NCBI RefSeq assembly: GCF_002900365.1 | Contig: NZ_CP025979.1 | Coordinates: 2,728,001-2,792,000 of the forward strand | DNA length: 64,000 nt | Direction: 5' to 3' | DNA from: Escherichia marmotae | GTDB lineage: Bacteria > Pseudomonadota > Gammaproteobacteria > Enterobacterales > Enterobacteriaceae | Shown: piece by piece, positions 9,519 to 17,649 of the stretch | Numbering within the stretch: the first letter of the stretch is position 1 | How the letters are laid out: every line of letters starts with the position of its first letter | Made by a program: the position numbers and the translations under genes | The notes under the pieces: generated by a model | Told to the model about the DNA's origin: nothing | Databases searched by the model: none | What the model saw: only the letters and a program-made list of their open reading frames with translations

Positions 9519-10588
9519 TATTGCCCTCCCGGCGCACGTGCAGGCGGTTGAGCACCACTTTGCGGCGGCGTAACCCCTTGTGGAGAGCGGTTAGTGGCAG
9601 TACCCGTTGCTGGTTGCTGCGGATCTGGCTGGGTAATTCCCGTTGCCGGTTCCGGAAGTTTTGGTCCCATTGCATCTGGCGAAGGCAACACCTGCGGCAT
9701 CATTTGCATCAGGCGTTCATTAGCAACGCGATGCACTTCTTCCGGCGTCATTGGATTAGCGCCGTTACGATCCGCGCCCCACAGCAGCAACAGATAACGC
9801 AAACGTTGCAGACCCGCAGTCGGACGAGCCTGAATCACGGTATAAGCGCGCTGGGTATCGAGCTTCACGGAAGAGACGACCGCCACCGGATAACCTTCCG
9901 GGAAACGACCACCAAGACCAGATGTCACCAATACATCACCAACACGAATATCAGTATTCGCTGGCAGATGCTCAAGTTGTAAATCATCAGTACAACCGTT
10001 ACCCGCTGCAATTACGCGGATATCGTTACGAAGTACCTGAATTGGCAGCGCATGGGTCGCGTCACAGATCAGCAGCACGCGGCTGGTCAGTTTTGCGACC
10101 GCTACCACCTGACCAACAACACCTTTATCGCTGATGACCGGCTGACCTTCATAAACCCCGTTAACGCTGCCTTTGTCGATAACAACCTGATCGCTGTACG
10201 GATCGTTAACCGTAGAGATAACCTGGGTCACCATCTTCTGCTCATCCTGACGCAGCGGAGAACCCAGCAGCTCGCGCAGACGCGCGTTCTCCTGTTTGTA
10301 TTGTCCAAGCATCAGCAGCTCGCTGTTTTTCAACAGCAGTTCTTGACGTAACGCCCGGTTTTCAAGTTCTAGTTGATCGCGCGAGGCCAGCGTCTGCGAT
10401 ACGCCATCCAGCAATTCTCGAGGAGCATTAGAAATAAAGTAGAAAGGACTGACGGCGGTATCCATATAAGTACGGATTTGACTAAACGTCCCCAGGCGAC
10501 TGTCGGCAATAATAACGCCGAGCGCCACCAGCACCGCCAGAATAAGGCGAATCTGTAGCGACGGGCCACGGCTAAAAATTGGCTTCAT
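9518..10588 (-). CDS. mreC: MreC, rod-shape periplasmic scaffold protein
   Basis: MreC has one N-terminal membrane segment (about residues 12-28), a coiled coil (about 60-110, ASRDQLELENRALRQELLL), two beta-barrel domains, and a Pro/Gln/Thr-rich C-terminal tail. It links MreB to periplasmic cell-wall enzymes, notably by activating PBP2-RodA. At 356 residues it is about 11 shorter than I remember for K-12; the difference is in the low-complexity tail after PEPATGITQPDPQQPATG, consistent with a repeat-length change. It starts 65 nt after mreB and overlaps mreD by one base. Confidence 0.96.
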   Translation of the reverse strand: MKPIFSRGPSLQIRLILAVLVALGVIIADSRLGTFSQIRTYMDTAVSPFYFISNAPRELLDGVSQTLASRDQLELENRALRQELLLKNSELLMLGQYKQENARLRELLGSPLRQDEQKMVTQVISTVNDPYSDQVVIDKGSVNGVYEGQPVISDKGVVGQVVAVAKLTSRVLLICDATHALPIQVLRNDIRVIAAGNGCTDDLQLEHLPANTDIRVGDVLVTSGLGGRFPEGYPVAVVSSVKLDTQRAYTVIQARPTAGLQRLRYLLLLWGADRNGANPMTPEEVHRVANERLMQMMPQVLPSPDAMGPKLPEPATGITQPDPQQPATGTATNRSPQGVTPPQSGAQPPARAPGGQ

Positions 10589-10615
10589 AAGTTATGCGTA
10601 TTCTCGTATCAGATC

Positions 10616-10645
10616 AGGCAGGGTAAACAGACGCTTCCCCTGCCT
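10616..10645 (-). other. Hairpin in the mreB-mreC gap
   Basis: AGGCAGG (10616-10622) pairs with CCTGCCT (10639-10645) across a 16-nt loop in the 65-nt gap between mreB and mreC. No strong T run follows on the leftward strand. It could be an attenuator or an mRNA-processing element that makes MreB more abundant than MreCD; this is inference. Confidence 0.4.
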
Positions 10646-10653
10646 GCATCCGA

Positions 10654-11697
10654 TTACTCTTCGCTGAACAGGTCGCCGCCGTGCATGTCGATCATTTCCA
10701 GCGCCTTGCCGCCACCACGCGCCACACAGGTCAGCGGGTCTTCAGCAACAACAACTGGAATGCCGGTTTCTTCCATTAACAAACGGTCAAGGTTACGCAG
10801 CAACGCACCACCGCCAGTGAGCACCATTCCGCGCTCGGAGATGTCGGAAGCGAGTTCCGGCGGACACTGTTCCAGCGCAACCATCACCGCGCTAACGATG
10901 CCGGTCAGCGGCTCTTGCAGCGCTTCAAGGATTTCGTTGGAGTTCAGCGTAAAGCCGCGTGGCACACCTTCTGCCAGGTTACGGCCACGAACTTCGATTT
11001 CACGGACTTCATCGCCCGGATAAGCAGAACCGATTTCGTGTTTGATACGTTCTGCGGTCGCTTCACCGATCAAAGAGCCATAGTTACGGCGAACGTAGTT
11101 GATGATCGCTTCGTCGAAGCGGTCACCACCGATACGTACAGAAGAGGAGTAAACCACGCCGTTCAGAGAAATAACGGCAACTTCAGTAGTACCGCCACCG
11201 ATATCAACCACCATTGAACCGGTTGCTTCAGATACCGGCAAGCCTGCACCGATTGCTGCGGCCATCGGTTCTTCAATCAGGAAGACTTCGCGGGCACCTG
11301 CGCCCTGCGCGGATTCACGAATAGCACGGCGCTCAACCTGGGTAGCACCAACCGGCACACAAACCAGAACACGCGGGCTTGGACGCATAAAGCTGTTGCT
11401 GTGCACTTGTTTGATAAAGTGCTGGAGCATCTTTTCAGTCACAAAGAAGTCAGCGATAACGCCATCTTTCATTGGGCGAATGGCAGCGATATTGCCCGGC
11501 GTGCGGCCCAGCATCTGCTTCGCGTCATGACCTACTGCAGCTACGCTTTTCGGTGAACCGGCACGATCCTGACGAATGGCCACCACGGAAGGCTCATTCA
11601 ATACGATGCCTTGTCCTTTTACATAAATAAGGGTATTCGCAGTACCCAGGTCAATGGACAAGTCATTGGAAAACATGCCACGAAATTTTTTCAACAT
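10654..11697 (-). CDS. mreB: MreB, bacterial actin
   Basis: The ATG at 11697 gives 347 residues, the standard length; an open frame continues 25 codons upstream but those residues are not part of MreB. Actin-fold nucleotide motifs are visible: phosphate loop 1 in [11 protein letters not shown] (about 16-26), phosphate 2 in [16 protein letters not shown] (about 160-175), and the adenosine-motif-like [13 protein letters not shown] near the C-terminus. The N-terminal MLKKFRGMF is the amphipathic membrane-targeting helix typical of Gram-negative MreB. It is the first gene of mreBCD; the 304-nt upstream region should hold its promoters. Confidence 0.98.
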
Positions 11698-12001
11698 ACT
11701 AAGGGATAATCCTGAAAGCTGGGGCGGAAAAGAAAATCCGCTTACTTTACCAACCACACGCAGCAGCGACAAGGCGCAAAAATCATCTGCTGAGGTGAAA
11801 ATTAGTGCAGTTTGTTTCCTTTGTTACAAATCTCTACCTGAGTCCAGAGAGGCTAAATGCATCAGTAGCATTCCTCGCCTGTTTGCAACTGCGTAAGGTC
11901 ATTCATCTGCATATGTGCTGCAACAATCTGGCGAACAGACAAGCACGCTCCCGTGAAACGCAGCGCGCATTATTCTACGTGAAAACGGATCAAACGGCAG
12001 G
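11698..12001. other. Intergenic region csrD-mreB
   Basis: This 304-nt gap lies upstream of mreB and downstream of csrD, both leftward. It should contain the mreB promoters and long leader, but I could not pick a -35/-10 pair with confidence. No convincing small gene or terminator for csrD was seen. Confidence 0.5.
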
Positions 12002-13942
12002 TTAAACCGAGTATCTTTGTGAATATTTTTTCACGTTAGTATCAAGTGGCTGTGAGGACGCGAAAAAATCCCCCTGTCCACCTAAAACCCCGCGCTGAAT
12101 CAGGGTCTGCCACTCGCTTCGCGAACGTACGCCCGTAGCGTAAACCTGAGTGTTGGTCCCGGAACACGCTTCTACCATGCTCTGAACCAACAATTGATTC
12201 TCTGTTCGCTTCTCAATGTTTCTTACCAGCCCCGGATGGAGCTTGAGTAATTCAACATTAAGTTCTTTGATCCAACGGGTACTTACCAGCGTCAATCCGG
12301 CCTGGTTGACGGCGACCCGAACCCCTAAAGCATTCACTAAACGAATAACAGGTTGCAAGCGACCGATATGTTGACCAACATCAGCCTCTGCAAGTTCAAT
12401 AATTATGCGTTTTCGTTGCGATTTTTCACATTGCATCAACGTATCGCGTAGCCAACGCTGGAAACGTGGACGAATCAACGACTCAACGGTGACCTGAATC
12501 GCCAGATTTTCTTGCGGCCAATAGCGTAGCAGCGGGATGAGGCGACTGACTTGCAGGCGGTCATACTCTTCCGATAAGCCAAACTGCAACACCATCGGCA
12601 TATATTCCGCCGAGCTGACCTCTTCATTACCATCAAAGATGCGGCACATCAGCTCGCGGTGATGAACCTGCCCCTCACGGGTAACCGCCGGTTTCTGATA
12701 AAGACGCGGGCCGCCGCGGCTAAGCATTTGCTCAATGAGCGTACGCCAACGAACGTTACCGCGCCCTTTTTCAGGTAACGAGTCATCGTAAATGGCCCAA
12801 CTGTTGCCGCCTTGTAATCCCGCATTGCGCGTAGCGGATTCAGCATGTTCCATCACCTGTTCGGTATCCTGCCCACTACGCCAGGCACAGATGCCGATGT
12901 GAATCATATCATCACGATCGAGCATTTTATTACTCGGTAAGGTATCAACCGCCTTGATCAATTGCCCGGCAATGCTCTCCGCCTCTTTTAATGTCCGGTG
13001 TGGCAACAGCACGGCAAAATCGCTACGGTGATAACGCGCCAGCAGCGCCCCCGGATAGCGCATCATAAATGTCGATAACAAATTTGTCAGGGTAAAGAGT
13101 TGTTCTTCAACCTGACTGTGCCCCCAGGTGTCGCTCAACATATTGAAATCCGGCAGGCGGATCATCATCACGATCCCGTGAGTCCCTACTTTCTCCTGAT
13201 CTTCCAGTAACATTGCCAGTTGGTTGTCGAAAAAGAGGCGGTTATTGAGGCCAGTTTTAATATCCTGCGCAGCATAGGAACGAATCAGCGTATCGAGACG
13301 ACTGTGCTGTTCGCGCGCATTCTGAATTTCGCAAAGCAGCGTATCCAGTGCACTGCTGGCCCCTGGCGGCCATTCATAGATGGTGCCCAGCACATTCGTG
13401 CCGCGCTCACCGTTTAAGATACGAGTGGCACGGGTTTCCAGCAGTTCTTGCCCGGCAAGTTGCCGTTGCAACCAGCGTACAGCCAGGAAGAGCATAATAA
13501 TGATAAATCCAATCGCACCAGTGAGCGGTGCAGTGGTCATCAGCGAGTGGAAATAGTTGCCCATCGGGTCCTGATACACCAAATGCAGAGACATCCCCGG
13601 ATGTTTAATCAACGGTACAGTCAGCTCGCGAAACAGATCGCTAGTACCAACCGGACGGTAGCTGCCATTGCGGGACTGGGTATAAACCTGTTTTTTATCG
13701 TGCAAAAGATCCACGCGAACGATATCCGCCGACATCATCAGTTCGCTGATTTGTGGCCTCAATGTGCTGAAGTCATTCGACACAAGATGGGTATCGATCG
13801 CCGTCGCCACTGCCTGAACACGATGACTAAACTTATACTGAATGGCGTTGTAGAAACTAAGCGAGCAGCCCAGCAGAGTCACAAAAATTGTTAACCCGGT
13901 GAGCAGCGTGACAAAGGCCGAAAATTTCGTCGTTAATCTCAT
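12002..13942 (-). CDS. csrD: CsrD, regulator of CsrB/CsrC RNA decay
   Basis: The 646-residue protein has two N-terminal membrane segments (about 7-30 and 134-156) around a periplasmic stretch, a HAMP-like region, then degenerate GGDEF and EAL domains. The GGDEF site reads HRSDF (ARYHRSDFAVLLP) and the EAL site reads ELM (HHRELMCRI), so neither c-di-GMP synthesis nor hydrolysis is expected. CsrD instead targets the small RNAs CsrB and CsrC for RNase E decay, tuning CsrA activity, with glucose-specific EIIA as a partner. The start ATG is divergent from acuI by 151 nt. Confidence 0.95.
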   Translation of the reverse strand: MRLTTKFSAFVTLLTGLTIFVTLLGCSLSFYNAIQYKFSHRVQAVATAIDTHLVSNDFSTLRPQISELMMSADIVRVDLLHDKKQVYTQSRNGSYRPVGTSDLFRELTVPLIKHPGMSLHLVYQDPMGNYFHSLMTTAPLTGAIGFIIIMLFLAVRWLQRQLAGQELLETRATRILNGERGTNVLGTIYEWPPGASSALDTLLCEIQNAREQHSRLDTLIRSYAAQDIKTGLNNRLFFDNQLAMLLEDQEKVGTHGIVMMIRLPDFNMLSDTWGHSQVEEQLFTLTNLLSTFMMRYPGALLARYHRSDFAVLLPHRTLKEAESIAGQLIKAVDTLPSNKMLDRDDMIHIGICAWRSGQDTEQVMEHAESATRNAGLQGGNSWAIYDDSLPEKGRGNVRWRTLIEQMLSRGGPRLYQKPAVTREGQVHHRELMCRIFDGNEEVSSAEYMPMVLQFGLSEEYDRLQVSRLIPLLRYWPQENLAIQVTVESLIRPRFQRWLRDTLMQCEKSQRKRIIIELAEADVGQHIGRLQPVIRLVNALGVRVAVNQAGLTLVSTRWIKELNVELLKLHPGLVRNIEKRTENQLLVQSMVEACSGTNTQVYATGVRSRSEWQTLIQRGVLGGQGDFFASSQPLDTNVKKYSQRYSV

Positions 13943-14093
13943 CCTTGTGTTAACTCCGATAGTGAGGACGCGGGCATACCAGCAAATCAGATTTATCTCG
14001 CAATTTATTGCGCTTCATCGGCTTTGCTTTTCCATTAGCGAGTATAGTCTTCAGAAATTATTTTCCAATCCATCATGCACATGAGGACCTCTT

Positions 14094-15068
14094 ATGCAGG
14101 CGTTACTTTTAGAACAGCAGGACGGCAAAACCCTCGCATCTGTACAGACTCTGAACGCAAGTCGCCTGCCGGAAGGCGATGTGACGGTCGATGTCCACTG
14201 GTCGAGCCTGAATTATAAAGATGCGCTGGCGATTACCGGTAAAGGAAAAATCATCCGCAATTTTCCGATGATTCCTGGCATAGACTTCGCAGGAATCGTA
14301 CGCGCCAGTGAAGATCCTCGTTTTCATGCCGGTCAGGAAGTGTTACTCACCGGTTGGGGCGTTGGTGAAAACCACTGGGGCGGGCTGGCACAGCAGGCGC
14401 GCGTGAAAGGTGACTGGCTGGTTGCCATGCCGCAAGGTCTGGACGCGCGTAAAGCGATGGTTATCGGTACTGCCGGGTTTACCGCCATGCTGTGCGTAAT
14501 GGCGCTGGAAGATGCCGGTATTCATCCGCAGGATGGCGAAATTGTCGTTACGGGCGCCAGCGGCGGCGTCGGCAGTACGGCCGTAGCACTGTTGCATAAG
14601 TTGGGTTATCAGGTCGTTGCCGTTTCTGGTCGTGAAAGTACCCATGAATACCTGAAAAGGTTAGGTGCCAGCCGTATTTTGCCGCGCGATGAGTTTGCTG
14701 AATCCCGTCCACTGGAAAAACAGCTTTGGGCTGGCGCGATTGATACTGTTGGCGACAAAGTGCTGGCGAAAGTACTGGCACAAATGAACTACGGTGGCTG
14801 TGTGGCAGCCTGTGGTCTGGCGGGTGGCTTTGCCCTGCCAACCACGGTAATGCCGTTCATTCTGCGTAATGTCCGTTTACAAGGGGTGGATTCAGTCATG
14901 ACGCCACCAGAACGCCGCGCGCAAGCCTGGCAGCGTCTGGTCGCAGATCTACCGGAATCATTCTATTCGCAGGCAGCAAAAGAAATTTCGCTGGCAGATG
15001 CTCCGAAGTTTGCTGAAGCCATTATTAATAACCAGGTGCAAGGGCGCACATTGGTAAAAATAAGCTAA
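14094..15068 (+). CDS. acuI: Acrylyl-CoA reductase (NADPH)
   Basis: This 324-residue protein belongs to the zinc-free medium-chain dehydrogenase/reductase family (formerly yhdH). The Rossmann motif GASGGVGSTAVALL (about 154-167) binds NADPH, and a GroES-like N-terminal domain carries the HWSSLNYKDALAITGKG signature. It reduces toxic acryloyl-CoA to propionyl-CoA. The ATG at 14094 is preceded by GAGGACC. It is divergent from csrD and followed after 97 nt by msrP in the same direction, probably with a separate promoter. Confidence 0.94.
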   Translation: MQALLLEQQDGKTLASVQTLNASRLPEGDVTVDVHWSSLNYKDALAITGKGKIIRNFPMIPGIDFAGIVRASEDPRFHAGQEVLLTGWGVGENHWGGLAQQARVKGDWLVAMPQGLDARKAMVIGTAGFTAMLCVMALEDAGIHPQDGEIVVTGASGGVGSTAVALLHKLGYQVVAVSGRESTHEYLKRLGASRILPRDEFAESRPLEKQLWAGAIDTVGDKVLAKVLAQMNYGGCVAACGLAGGFALPTTVMPFILRNVRLQGVDSVMTPPERRAQAWQRLVADLPESFYSQAAKEISLADAPKFAEAIINNQVQGRTLVKIS

Positions 15069-15165
15069 GATTTCGCACAAAATAATTTACATATCGTTAA
15101 CGAATTTTAGCAGCACTTTGACATTCTCCCTGCCATAGTAATCAGGAGCATACCGGGAGTCTGTT

Positions 15166-16170
15166 ATGAAAAAAATTCGTCAACTTACAGAAGCCGATGT
15201 CACTGCCGAATCGGCTTTTTTTATGCAACGTCGGCAGATTCTGAAAACGTTAGGCATCAGCGCTGCTGCACTTTCTCTACCAACCACTACTCATGCCGAC
15301 CTGCTTAGCTGGTTTAAGGGTAACGATCGCCCGCCCGCACCCGCCGGAAAGCCATTAGAATTCAGCAGGCCTGCCGCCTGGCAAAATAACCTGCCACTGA
15401 CGCCGGAAGATAAAGTTTCCGGCTATAACAACTTCTATGAGTTCGGACTGGATAAAGCCGATCCAGCGGCAAATGCCGGCAGTCTGAAAACTGATCCGTG
15501 GACGTTGAAAATCAGCGGTGAAGTCGCTAAACCGTTAACCCTCGATCATGATGCACTGACCCGTCGTTTCCCGCTGGAAGAGCGGATTTATCGTATGCGT
15601 TGCGTAGAAGCATGGTCGATGGTGGTGCCGTGGATTGGTTTTCCGCTGCACAAATTGCTGGCACTGGCAGAACCGACCAGTAACGCGAAATACGTCGCCT
15701 TCGAAACCATTTATGCGCCGGAACAGATGCCAGGCCAGCAGGACCGGTTTATTGGCGGCGGCCTGAAATATCCTTATATAGAAGGATTACGTCTCGACGA
15801 AGCGATGCATCCGCTCACACTGATGACCGTTGGTGTTTATGGCAAGGCGTTACCGCCGCAAAATGGCGCACCGGTACGGCTGATTGTGCCGTGGAAATAT
15901 GGCTTTAAAGGGATTAAATCGATTGTCAGTATTAAGCTGACCCGGGAGCGTCCGCCAACCACCTGGAATCTGGCCGCGCCCGATGAATACGGCTTTTATG
16001 CCAACGTCAATCCGCATGTTGATCATCCCCGTTGGTCGCAGGCTACCGAACGGTTTATCGGTTCAGGTGGCATTCTTGATGTACAACGTCAGCCAACGCT
16101 GTTGTTTAACGGATACGCCGATCAAGTGGCGTCGCTTTATCGTGGACTGGATTTACGGGAGAATTTCTAA
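15166..16170 (+). CDS. msrP: MsrP, periplasmic protein-methionine-sulfoxide reductase, molybdenum subunit
   Basis: This 334-residue molybdopterin oxidoreductase (formerly YedY) carries a Tat signal peptide with the twin-arginine RRQILK (22-27) and hydrophobic ISAAALSLP. C146 (YRMRCVEAWSMVV) is the molybdenum ligand. It repairs oxidised methionines in periplasmic proteins, taking electrons from the haem protein MsrQ. Upstream, TTGACA (15118-15123) and TAATCA (15139-15144) could form a promoter with a short 15-nt spacer, which is weak. In K-12 the pair sits beside the hprRS two-component genes; here it is between acuI and accB with no regulator adjacent. Confidence 0.95.
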   Translation: MKKIRQLTEADVTAESAFFMQRRQILKTLGISAAALSLPTTTHADLLSWFKGNDRPPAPAGKPLEFSRPAAWQNNLPLTPEDKVSGYNNFYEFGLDKADPAANAGSLKTDPWTLKISGEVAKPLTLDHDALTRRFPLEERIYRMRCVEAWSMVVPWIGFPLHKLLALAEPTSNAKYVAFETIYAPEQMPGQQDRFIGGGLKYPYIEGLRLDEAMHPLTLMTVGVYGKALPPQNGAPVRLIVPWKYGFKGIKSIVSIKLTRERPPTTWNLAAPDEYGFYANVNPHVDHPRWSQATERFIGSGGILDVQRQPTLLFNGYADQVASLYRGLDLRENF

Positions 16171-16770
16171 GTGCGACTGACAGCAAAACAAGTGACATGG
16201 CTGAAAGTTTGCCTGCATCTTGCCGGATTTTTGCCGTTTGTCTGGCTGATGTGGGCAATTAACCACGGTGGATTAAGTGCCGATCCGGTGAAAGATATTC
16301 AGCATTTTACCGGTCGGACTGCGCTGAAATTCTTGCTGGCGACCTTGTTGGTTACGCCGCTGGCGCGCTACGCTAAACAACCATTATTGATTCGCACTCG
16401 CCGCCTGTTGGGTTTATGGTGTTTCGCCTGGGCAACGCTGCACTTAACCAGTTATGCCTTGCTGGAGCTGGGAGTGAATAATCTGACGTTATTGGGTCAG
16501 GAATTAGTCACCCGACCTTATTTAACGCTCGGAATTATCAGTTGGCTGATTTTACTGGCTTTAACATTCACTTCCACGCAGGCGATGCAGCGAAACTTAG
16601 GCAAACGCTGGCAACAATTGCATAACTTCGTCTATCTTGTCGCGATCCTGGCCCCCATACATTATCTGTGGTCAGTAAAGATTATCTCACCACAGCCAAT
16701 CATCTACGCTGGGCTGGCTTTACTGCTTTTAGCCTTACGTTATAAGAAGTTCCGTCAATGGTGGCGCTAA
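16171..16770 (+). CDS. msrQ: MsrQ, haem-binding membrane subunit of MsrPQ
   Basis: The 199-residue protein has about six membrane helices and the ferric-reductase-like fold; haem-ligand histidines are expected among H75-type positions in ATLHLTSYALLELG and in QQLHNFVYLVAILAPIHYLW. It passes electrons from the quinone pool or flavin to periplasmic MsrP. The GTG start directly abuts the msrP TAA stop, so translation is coupled. The C-terminus ends ALRYKKFRQWWR, about 12 residues shorter than the 211 I recall for K-12. Confidence 0.93.
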   Translation: MRLTAKQVTWLKVCLHLAGFLPFVWLMWAINHGGLSADPVKDIQHFTGRTALKFLLATLLVTPLARYAKQPLLIRTRRLLGLWCFAWATLHLTSYALLELGVNNLTLLGQELVTRPYLTLGIISWLILLALTFTSTQAMQRNLGKRWQQLHNFVYLVAILAPIHYLWSVKIISPQPIIYAGLALLLLALRYKKFRQWWR

Positions 16771-16888
16771 TTTCATGAACTGTGCGGCTTGTTGCAAAAT
16801 ACGCGGCGTTGAAAGTTATTTACATGTTAGCTGTTGATTATCTTCCCTGATAAGACCAGTATTTAGCTGCCATTTGCTACGAAATCGT

Positions 16889-16894
16889 TATAAT
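16889..16894 (+). promoter_or_regulatory. Probable accBC promoter -10 box
   Basis: A consensus TATAAT lies about 275 nt upstream of accB, followed by a GC-rich stretch (GTGCGACC). The -35 region near 16866-16871 is poor. E. coli accBC is known to have a long leader starting in this area and to be growth-rate controlled and autoregulated by AccB. Confidence 0.55.
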
Positions 16895-16945
16895 GTGCGA
16901 CCTCGTTCTCCCTGACGCAGTTTTTGAGCTGCGGAAAAGGTGACA

Positions 16946-17146
16946 ATGGCGAAACGAAGGTATATTTTGTTTTTTGCCGGAGAATGGCAGCAGATCGCTG
17001 CACAATGTCCGTCAAGTCTCACATTGACACTCTGGGGCAAAATAGACCGGCGTCCCGGCTGGCTGGAATTTATCGCTATGCATACAGCTACTGTCGGGGC
17101 ATACGCTTTACAGACGGCGGTGAAACGCCTGTCACAATCACACTAA
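16946..17146 (+). CDS. Hypothetical 66-residue leader ORF ending in an AroQ-like tail
   Basis: An ATG at 16946 with an AAAAGG ribosome binding site five nt upstream opens a 66-codon frame that ends 22 nt before accB. The N-terminal part ([16 protein letters not shown]...) has no recognised homology, while the last residues, [14 protein letters not shown], match the C-terminus of type II 3-dehydroquinate dehydratase (AroQ). The frame is therefore a hybrid: a start upstream of the old aroQ start that reads into the preserved aroQ C-terminal frame. It could be a translated leader that couples to accB, or a chance frame over a relic. No function is assigned. Confidence 0.4.
17005..17146 (+). pseudogene. 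aroQ: aroQ relic (type II 3-dehydroquinate dehydratase), internally deleted
   Basis: The ATG at 17005 begins [10 protein letters not shown], similar to the AroQ start MSDKFHILLLNGPN as I remember it. In a different frame the segment ends [14 protein letters not shown] and TAA at 17146, the AroQ C-terminus. Only about 142 nt remain of an expected 450, so most of the gene is lost and the ends are out of frame. AroQ sits immediately upstream of accB in several enterobacteria, which supports the assignment. The catalytic Tyr, His and Arg regions are gone. Shikimate-pathway dehydratase must come from aroD elsewhere. Confidence 0.65.
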
Positions 17147-17168
17147 ACAAAGAGTACGGAACCCACTC

Positions 17169-17639
17169 ATGGATATTCGTAAGATTAAAAAACTGATCGA
17201 GCTGGTTGAAGAATCAGGCATCTCTGAACTGGAAATTTCTGAAGGCGAAGAGTCAGTACGCATCAGCCGTGCAGCACCTGCCGCAAGTTTCCCGATGATG
17301 CAACAAGCTTACGCTGCACCAATGATGCAGCAGCCAGCTCAGTCTAACGCAGCCGCTCCGGCGACCGTTCCTTCCATGGAAGCGCCAGCAGCAGCGGAAA
17401 TCAGTGGTCACATCGTACGTTCCCCAATGGTTGGTACTTTCTATCGCACCCCAAGCCCGGACGCGAAAGCGTTCATCGAAGTGGGTCAGAAAGTGAACGT
17501 GGGCGATACCCTGTGCATCGTTGAAGCCATGAAAATGATGAACCAGATCGAAGCAGACAAATCCGGTACTGTGAAAGCAATTCTGGTCGAAAGTGGACAA
17601 CCGGTAGAATTTGACGAGCCGCTGGTCGTCATCGAGTAA
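17169..17639 (+). CDS. accB: AccB, biotin carboxyl carrier protein
   Basis: The 156-residue BCCP carries the biotin acceptor lysine K122 in the EAMKMMNQ motif, with the C-terminal biotinyl domain at about 77-156. An Ala/Pro/Gln-rich flexible linker (about 35-75) precedes it, and the N-terminal domain ([16 protein letters not shown]) is the part implicated in autoregulation. It carries the carboxyl group between biotin carboxylase AccC and carboxyltransferase AccAD in the first step of fatty acid synthesis. The accC start lies 10 nt after its stop, giving the classic accBC operon. Confidence 0.98.
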
Positions 17640-17649
17640 CGAGGCGAAC

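Noticed and set aside
11698..11772. N-terminal extension of MreB by 25 residues
   Set aside because: The residues are not MreB-like and would displace the N-terminal amphipathic membrane helix. The ATG at 11697 is the accepted start.
15118..15144. Strong promoter for msrPQ
   Set aside because: TTGACA is consensus but the only -10 candidate is TAATCA with a 15-nt spacer, too poor to list as a promoter.
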